A stretch of DNA of 64,000 bases from JBNGOQ01 sp050589645. GTDB lineage: Bacteria; Bacteroidota; Bacteroidia; Flavobacteriales; Flavobacteriaceae. Positions 58,634 to 64,000 of the stretch are shown here, piece after piece; position 1 is the stretch's first letter, and every line of letters begins with the position of its first letter. The stretch lies in the NCBI RefSeq assembly GCF_050589645.1, contig NZ_JBNGOQ010000004.1:186001-250000 (forward strand), read 5' to 3'. The notes beneath the pieces were generated by a model. The model searched no databases and was not told the DNA's origin. It saw nothing but the letters and a program-made list of their open reading frames with translations. Both the position numbers and the translations under genes were made by a program.

Positions 58634-61600
58634 TTAAGAAAAATACTCGGAAGGCGTTTTGCCGAACAGTTCCTTAAAGCGTTTGGTGAAATAGGAAAGA
58701 TTGTTGAAGCCCACTTGATAGGCCACCTCCGAAATATTGCCCGCTTTGTTCTTTAATAGTTGCGCAGCGCGTTTTAGACGAAAATCTCTTATAAAATCTT
58801 GGGCCGATTGATCGGTCAAGGCCCGCATTTTTCGGAACAGCTGAGTCCGGCTCATTCCCATCTCCCTTGCAAAATCCTCTACTTTGAAAGCCGAATTATC
58901 CAAATGTTGCTCCAAAACCTGGATGACCTTTTCCAGAAAAAGTTCATCCTTGGACGTAATGGCCAGGGTCTTCGGTTCCAGGTTAAGTTGCCGACTGTAT
59001 TTTTTGCGCAGGCGCTTTCGTTGATCGATAAGGTTCTTTACACGCGCGGTCAGTTCCTCCTTGTCAAAGGGTTTAACGATATAATCATCCGCTCCGGTCT
59101 CAATTCCTTCGAGCTTGGAGGTTTGGGATGCCAATGCCGTGAGCAATATTACAGGGATATGGCTGGTCTTTTCGTTCTGCTTTAATTTTTCGCAGAGCGA
59201 TATGCCACTCATCCCGGGCATCATCACATCGCTGACAATGAGATCTGGCACCATTTTTAGGGCCAGTGAGAGGCCTTCGGTTCCATTTACGGCCTCGGTT
59301 ATATGGTAGTCCTTGGTGAGCTGTTTCTTGATGTAGGCCCGTACATCGTCATTGTCCTCTACGATGAGAAGTTGCGGGCTTCCTTTTGTTCTTGACGGCC
59401 CCATTTCCAAGTCCTCTGAAATCCCCGACGAAACGCCCCGAACCGCTTTTTTGGGTTTTGAGGGTGGTTGCGTTACCTGGCTGAGATCCCCTTCAATGAA
59501 CTGGTCTTTGGTTATGGGAAGAATTACCGTAAAGGTGGTTCCCTTTCCTTCTTCACTAGCCACGGAGATTGTCCCCTTGTGCAACTCGGCCAATTCCTTG
59601 GTCAGGGCCAAACCTATGCCCGTTCCGGTTTTTTCGCGAGTCGTGGAGCTGTCTACCTGGTAGAACCGATCAAATACTTTCTCCAATTCCGCTCCAGATA
59701 TTCCCGGTCCGTTATCCTGGACTACAATCTTAACCACCTTGTCCTGTTTTTGGATCAGTGTTGCGCCAAATTGTATCATCCCGCCTTCGGGCGTGAATTT
59801 AAACGCATTGGACAATAGATTGTTTACGATCTTTTCCAGTGCATCACCATCGAACCAACCCGATCCAATTTCGGAGGCTATGGCCACAGTGAACTTGATA
59901 TGTTGAAAATCGGCCAGGGAGCTAAAGGAAGCTGCCCGTGTTTTCAGAAAGGTCTCCAAATCACCTTCGGTTACGTGCAGGGGCATATTGCCCGCTTCCA
60001 ATTTGGCCAGATCCAGCAGTTGATTTACCAGATCCAGCAGCTTTTCCCCGTTCTGTTTCATCAATTGATAGCTTTGCCGGTGTTCCCCATCCTCCTCGGC
60101 TGAGGACAGTAGATCTTCTAAGGGCCCTAAGATCAGTGTAAGGGGGGTACGGAACTCATGGGAAATGTTGGCAAAAAACTGCGACCTAAGGTTTACAAAC
60201 TCCTGTTGCTTTTTATTGATAAGCTCCCTTGATTTTAGCTTGGTATTGTAATTTCGAAATAAGAGCAGCAAAATAACGATCAATGAACCAATGCCCCAGA
60301 GGAGCAGATTTCTTTGGGTAGCGCTTTGTTTTATAAGCGCTTCCTGAGTGGCCACTTCTGCCTGCTGTAATTCCCTTTCCTTGGTGAGCAACGCTATTTG
60401 CTGGTCTTTTTTTGCGGTTTCGTACTGTATCTCCCGGGCAACGATGTTCTTACTGGTTTCCTCGTCAAAAATACTGTCCCTTAGCACGTAATATTGTTCC
60501 AGATGGGTGAGTGCCGTATTTTCGTTCCCCATCTTTTTATATAGGTCGTATAGGGCAAAGGACAGCTTGCTCTTAATTTCCTTTGAATCGGTTAGACGCG
60601 ATATGTTCCACCCTTTGTTGAAGGTGTTCACTGCTTCCCGAAACTGCCGTTGCGCTACATATATGTTGCCCAGTTCATAAAGGGAGGTGGCAATGTTGAA
60701 GTTGTCGATCTCAATTGTTTTTTTCAAGGCAATACTCTTATTGAGAAAGGTGATTCCCTTGGCAGGGTCCTGATCGGCATGCAATACGCCAAGGCTGTGA
60801 TAGTTTAGGCTCAACAGATCCTTAAAGGCCCCCTCCTCCGCTAATTTTAGGCTTTTGTCAAAATAATAAAGGGCCGAGTCCTGCTGCGCATTCTTGTCCA
60901 TGGCCACGCCCAGGCTATGGTAGTTGGAGGCGTTTAGCCGTGCATCCCCCAACTCTTCGCTATGGCGAAGCGATGCCCTATAATATTTTAAGGCATTTTC
61001 ATAGTTTTCCATGTTATCGTAGACCCCGGCAATATTTTCAAAACAACTGGCCAGCAAATACTGGTCGCCCTCCCGTTCAAAGACCTCGAGGGAGGAGAAA
61101 AAATCGTTCAACGCCAGATCGTAGTTGCTAAAATTCCACTGGATGGTTCCCAGATTAAAGTTCACTTTGGCGACGGACAAGCTGTCCCCCGCCCATTGAA
61201 AATAGGGAATGGAGGCGGTAAAGTTCCTATAGGCATTTTGATTGTCACCCTGATATAAATAGACGGCGCCCATGTTTAGATAGCCATCCGCGATTCCCAA
61301 AGTATCCGCTACTTGGGTTCTATAGGTAAAATCTTTTTCATAATAGGAGATGGCTTTGTCGTATTCGGAAATGGAGGCGTGCAAAAGACCTAAGTTGTAA
61401 TTAATGTCATGCACCCCGTCCAAGTCTCCCAATTTTTCAAAAAGCGCCTGACCCTGTTCATAATAAAAAATACAGCTGTCCATGGCGCCGGTATATAGGA
61501 AATAGGTGCCTTTGATTTTGTCTGCCGAGGCCATACCATATTTGTAGCTGTTGATAACGGCCAGGTCATACGCCCTTTTTGCATAGAGATAAGAAGTATC

Positions 61601-61774
61601 CAAACTGGCCCCCCGATAGGCATTGGCAATATCCAAAAGCAGCTTTACCTCCGTGGTATCACGAGCGGGGCTATTTTCCAATATCCGCTCCAAACTATCG
61701 ATTTTGGTTCTGAGTTGCGCATGGGTAGACCAACAATGCATCAAAAGGAAGCCTAGAAGGAGTAGCTTTTTCAT
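58634..61774 (-). CDS. Hybrid two-component system protein: TPR sensor, histidine kinase, receiver, AraC HTH
   Basis: A 1046-residue one-piece signalling protein. A signal peptide (cleavage near 'CWSTHAQ') leads into a periplasmic TPR region (about 30-430), a coiled coil (about 440-485), one transmembrane helix (about 490-508), a HisKA domain with the phosphorylated H539 ('ANISHEFRTPLTL'), an ATPase domain ('DNGPGISG', 'GTGIGLALTKEL'), a receiver with D849 ('IVSDVMMPGMSG', then 'DDYIVKPF') and a C-terminal AraC HTH (about 945-1045). Unlike classical polysaccharide HTCS it uses TPRs, not a beta-propeller, as sensor. No SusC/SusD pair is adjacent, so its target is unknown. Confidence 0.95.
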   Translation of the reverse strand: MKKLLLLGFLLMHCWSTHAQLRTKIDSLERILENSPARDTTEVKLLLDIANAYRGASLDTSYLYAKRAYDLAVINSYKYGMASADKIKGTYFLYTGAMDSCIFYYEQGQALFEKLGDLDGVHDINYNLGLLHASISEYDKAISYYEKDFTYRTQVADTLGIADGYLNMGAVYLYQGDNQNAYRNFTASIPYFQWAGDSLSVAKVNFNLGTIQWNFSNYDLALNDFFSSLEVFEREGDQYLLASCFENIAGVYDNMENYENALKYYRASLRHSEELGDARLNASNYHSLGVAMDKNAQQDSALYYFDKSLKLAEEGAFKDLLSLNYHSLGVLHADQDPAKGITFLNKSIALKKTIEIDNFNIATSLYELGNIYVAQRQFREAVNTFNKGWNISRLTDSKEIKSKLSFALYDLYKKMGNENTALTHLEQYYVLRDSIFDEETSKNIVAREIQYETAKKDQQIALLTKERELQQAEVATQEALIKQSATQRNLLLWGIGSLIVILLLLFRNYNTKLKSRELINKKQQEFVNLRSQFFANISHEFRTPLTLILGPLEDLLSSAEEDGEHRQSYQLMKQNGEKLLDLVNQLLDLAKLEAGNMPLHVTEGDLETFLKTRAASFSSLADFQHIKFTVAIASEIGSGWFDGDALEKIVNNLLSNAFKFTPEGGMIQFGATLIQKQDKVVKIVVQDNGPGISGAELEKVFDRFYQVDSSTTREKTGTGIGLALTKELAELHKGTISVASEEGKGTTFTVILPITKDQFIEGDLSQVTQPPSKPKKAVRGVSSGISEDLEMGPSRTKGSPQLLIVEDNDDVRAYIKKQLTKDYHITEAVNGTEGLSLALKMVPDLIVSDVMMPGMSGISLCEKLKQNEKTSHIPVILLTALASQTSKLEGIETGADDYIVKPFDKEELTARVKNLIDQRKRLRKKYSRQLNLEPKTLAITSKDELFLEKVIQVLEQHLDNSAFKVEDFAREMGMSRTQLFRKMRALTDQSAQDFIRDFRLKRAAQLLKNKAGNISEVAYQVGFNNLSYFTKRFKELFGKTPSEYFS

Positions 61775-61977
61775 GGTTTGGTCAATGAATCCCTATACTC
61801 CTACTAATTTAAAGGGAAAATTTGTCATTTTGGTCATAAATAATCCCAATAAACGGCTCAAAACGATACTTTTAGGGGATTATAAGGCCAAAATACGGCT
61901 CCTTTTCCTTTGACCCTGCCTTATGGGAACATTTTGGAGCATATGTGTAACGATTCTTCTTTAGAAAACGAGAGCAC

Positions 61978-62432
61978 TTGGCCTTGACAATAAATTCACC
62001 CTATTTATTCCTGATTGCGATTTCGGTATTGCTGGTCAGTTGCACATCCAACAAAAAAAAGATGGGACCCTTGAAGGTGTTTGGCAATCGATTGGTTATG
62101 GACGGGTACCGAACATTGCTTCTGACCGGTTCGAAATGTATGATATTACCCAAATGTCCTGCTTGCCGGTTATTCAGGGAAAGCTGGCCAAATTGAAAGG
62201 GGCAGTACATCTTAGTAACGATACTCTCTCGTTCGAATTAGGTTTTGACAGTTATTTTTTTGAGTGCATAAGGGAATTACCGGTTCTCTGTCAACAAAAG
62301 GTCCCCGATAGCACCTTGTCTGATTCCATTTTTAATTTTGAGGTGTTTGCGAATACCTTTAAGGAGCAAAAAAATGCCCGACTAAGGATGCTGTTGCTAA
62401 AAGTTCTATTCCAAACATTTCATCGAGCATGA
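61978..62432 (+). pseudogene. Broken S41-type peptidase, N-terminal remnant with poly-A frameshift
   Basis: Two overlapping frames together make the start of a flavobacterial S41 (C-terminal-processing-like) lipoprotein peptidase. The first frame from TTG 61978 gives a signal peptide with lipobox 'LLVSC'. After eight A (62052-62059) the homologous text continues in the next frame: 'GTLEGVWQSIGYGR', 'DITQMSCLPVIQGK', 'NDTLSFELGFDSYFF', 'IFNFEVFANTFKEQ'. One more A would join them. Shortly after, the similarity stops and the frame ends at 62432, so the whole catalytic domain is missing. Identification relies on my memory of the family's N-terminal pattern. Confidence 0.6.
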
Positions 62433-62446
62433 GGAATTCCGAAAGA

Positions 62447-63790
62447 TTAATCCCCTGAAATCGCTATGTGCGCTATTTCCCCGGATGCCAAATCCAGGAT
62501 TTTCAGGGTAGAGCCGCCCATAAAAAAGGGATTGACGGGCGCCGCAAACGCAATTTTCCTGCCATCGGGCGAAGGGGAAGGGAACCAGGCATCTTCTCCA
62601 TAGTTTGTAATAATCCTTTTGTTTAACCCATCCTGGTCCATCATGGCAAGTTGGTTGCGCATAGTGGCCCCTGTCTCATAATAACCTGTAACCAAGGAAT
62701 TGCCACCTGGGATCCAGACGGGGGTCCACCACCAGTTTTTTTGCGTCAACAGTGCGCTTTCCCCTGTGTTCATATCCAGTTTTACCAAGGAGTAGGAATT
62801 TTGGGAAAGCTGAACATCGTACACCACAAGTCCGTCCTTATTTATGGTCGGGTTGCTCTTTATTCCCTTTGAACGGGTAAGGCGGGTATATGTTTTTTCC
62901 GTGATATCCACCGTATAGAGATCATTGGCATCCGGACCGTCCTGATTCACGAAAACAACACGGTTTCCGTCAAAGGACCAGCAGGGAAACGACTTGGTTC
63001 CCTTGAGCCCCTTCTGATCCGTAAGTTTTTTTTCTTCAGACCCATCTGACCTTATCAAAAAAAGTTCCTTGCCGCCACTGTATAATTCGGAACGATGAAA
63101 AACGATCCATTTCCCATCAGGAGACCATTTTGGGGCCATCTCGTTTTCCCGGGTATAGGTAAGACGTCGCAATGCCCGATGCTTAAGGTTATATACATAG
63201 AGGTCATAGCTTCCACTGCCATTCAGGGCGGCCTGCATGATCAGTTCCTCCCCGTTCGGGGACCAATCCAGGTATTGTACTTGCGGACTAAAGGGCAACG
63301 CCCGAATTTTCCGCAGCAACTTTTTAAAGGCCTCCTTGGTCTTCAAGGCCTCATAATATGGACTTGACGAAATGGTGGCAAGGTCTGTAAAACCGGAATT
63401 GTATAAATTGGTAAAACCGCTTTCCACGGATTTCTCCAGATAGCGAACCCCCGACTCAAAGTCGCCCAGTTTTAGATAGGCATCCGCAATGAAAAAGAAG
63501 ACCGTATTCCTGTACTCCGGGGTAACCGCCAGTTTTTCAAATACCGCTATGGCTTTTTCATGGTCGTTGGAAGCGCGATAGGCATGGGCCAATTGGTTGA
63601 GCGCATAGGAGTTGGAAGTGTCTTTTTTTACCACCCCCTGGAAGATTGCTATGCTTTTGTCGAGGTCTATGGTCCAAAGGCTATCGCCTTCGGCCACGGC
63701 GCTAACATGTGCCTCCGTTTGGCCTATGGCATAAAACGCAAACAGCGTAATTAAAAATTGAACAAAGGATTTAGCATGGATTCCATGCAT
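62447..63790 (-). CDS. Secreted TPR / PD40 beta-propeller protein
   Basis: A 447-residue protein with a signal peptide (about residues 1-24, 'FAFYAIGQTEA'). TPR-like helices (about 45-130; 'LNQLAHAYRASNDHEKAIAVFEKLA', 'AYLKLGDFESGVRYLEKSV') precede a TolB-like propeller of PD40 repeats (about 170-445): 'YLDWSPNGEELI', 'APKWSPDGKWIVF', 'FPCWSFDGNRVVF' and 'WFPSPSPDGRKIAF'. No enzymatic domain is attached. It may be a periplasmic sensor or scaffold. It converges on the S41 remnant and lies on the same strand as the TPR hybrid kinase. Confidence 0.87.
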   Translation of the reverse strand: MHGIHAKSFVQFLITLFAFYAIGQTEAHVSAVAEGDSLWTIDLDKSIAIFQGVVKKDTSNSYALNQLAHAYRASNDHEKAIAVFEKLAVTPEYRNTVFFFIADAYLKLGDFESGVRYLEKSVESGFTNLYNSGFTDLATISSSPYYEALKTKEAFKKLLRKIRALPFSPQVQYLDWSPNGEELIMQAALNGSGSYDLYVYNLKHRALRRLTYTRENEMAPKWSPDGKWIVFHRSELYSGGKELFLIRSDGSEEKKLTDQKGLKGTKSFPCWSFDGNRVVFVNQDGPDANDLYTVDITEKTYTRLTRSKGIKSNPTINKDGLVVYDVQLSQNSYSLVKLDMNTGESALLTQKNWWWTPVWIPGGNSLVTGYYETGATMRNQLAMMDQDGLNKRIITNYGEDAWFPSPSPDGRKIAFAAPVNPFFMGGSTLKILDLASGEIAHIAISGD

Positions 63791-63919
63791 GATCGGCGTA
63801 TTGTGGTTTTAAGCAATAATACTCCAAAAAGTGGGGAAGTAATATGCTGCCAGGGCCGAAAAAGTTCGAATACCTGCAAGAATACAACTTGGCATCCGTT
63901 CTATTGCGGTTCTAGGGGT

Positions 63920-64000
63920 TCAGTCGAAAATCCTACCGTAATAATTTAGATCTACCAGTTGGTTGCGGGTGGTGATATAGTCACGCCTTATGGTACCCTC
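63920..64000 (-). CDS. C-terminal end of an unidentified gene (continues past window edge)
   Basis: An open frame runs from the window edge to a TGA at 63920-63922. The 26 visible residues end 'NQLVDLNYYGRIFD'. The length is too short to name a family. It lies on the same strand as the TPR/propeller gene, 129 bp upstream of it. Confidence 0.4.
   Translation of the reverse strand, partial: EGTIRRDYITTRNQLVDLNYYGRIFD

Noticed and set aside
61775..61977. Transposon or attachment site next to the S41 remnant
   Set aside because: No terminal inverted repeats, target duplication or tRNA fragment were seen.
62040..62432. 130-codon frame as an intact small gene
   Set aside because: It lacks a signal peptide, begins inside the signal-lipoprotein frame, and matches only the internal N-terminal part of S41 peptidases.
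63758..63949. 63-codon plus-strand frame near the window end
   Set aside because: It overlaps the N-terminus of the TPR/propeller gene and the end of a minus-strand gene, and has no family resemblance.

Overview
The window is a 64 kb piece of a chromosome from a member of the Flavobacteriaceae (Bacteroidota), probably marine or free-living. The evidence is the family content (SusC/Oar-type and heme-type TonB receptors, a TPR hybrid two-component protein with an AraC output, a membrane-anchored LytTR regulator, several SpII lipoproteins), the near absence of Shine-Dalgarno sequences, and promoters of the Bacteroidota type (TTG / 18-22 nt / TAnnTTTG), of which several are visible. Gene density is high and the content is mostly core metabolism and envelope functions. 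I see no prophage, insertion sequence, CRISPR array, rRNA or tRNA gene.

Layout. 1-5.1 kb: the end of a bacterial alpha-2-macroglobulin, four small genes and penicillin-binding protein 1C. 5.2-12.8 kb: glpD, two secreted or lipid-anchored alpha/beta hydrolases, a membrane LytTR regulator, gpsA and a repeat-containing lipoprotein whose 3' end carries a structured RNA with a terminator. 12.8-17.4 kb: an AraC regulator divergent from a phytanoyl-CoA-dioxygenase-like enzyme, an SSS symporter and an SDR dehydrogenase, which look like an uncharacterised catabolic cassette. 17.4-27.3 kb: a SulP transporter, a SIMPL protein, a four-gene reverse-strand unit (nitronate monooxygenase-like, bestrophin, YheT-like hydrolase, lipoprotein cytochrome c) and small enzymes. 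27.3-38.5 kb: cystathionine gamma-synthase/lyase, NADP-glutamate dehydrogenase, recO, a heme-type TonB receptor, ileS, a DksA-like protein and lspA. 38.5-50.2 kb: 5-formyl-THF cyclo-ligase, a gene-poor 640 bp, uvrC, a patatin/outer-membrane-barrel protein, aromatic amino acid catabolism (hppD, tryptophan 2,3-dioxygenase), a DUF3108 protein, an M23 lipoprotein and pgi. 50.3-57.6 kb: an Oar-like TonB receptor, a 4-TM protein and a reverse-strand run of small single-domain genes headed by an HxlR regulator. 57.8-64 kb: a metallo-beta-lactamase-fold lipoprotein, a TPR hybrid histidine kinase, a broken S41 peptidase remnant, a TPR/beta-propeller protein and the end of another gene.

Most worth a second look: an isoleucyl-tRNA synthetase with the swapped GXHH signature, linked to mupirocin hyper-resistance in IleRS2 enzymes; a 17-nt sequence that occurs twice, each time directly before a strong terminator, suggesting a small-RNA family; the AraC/PhyH/SSS/SDR cassette; tandem 17-bp palindromes over the HxlR promoter; and the frameshifted, truncated S41 peptidase. 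I did not find a clear-cut new defence or mobile system.
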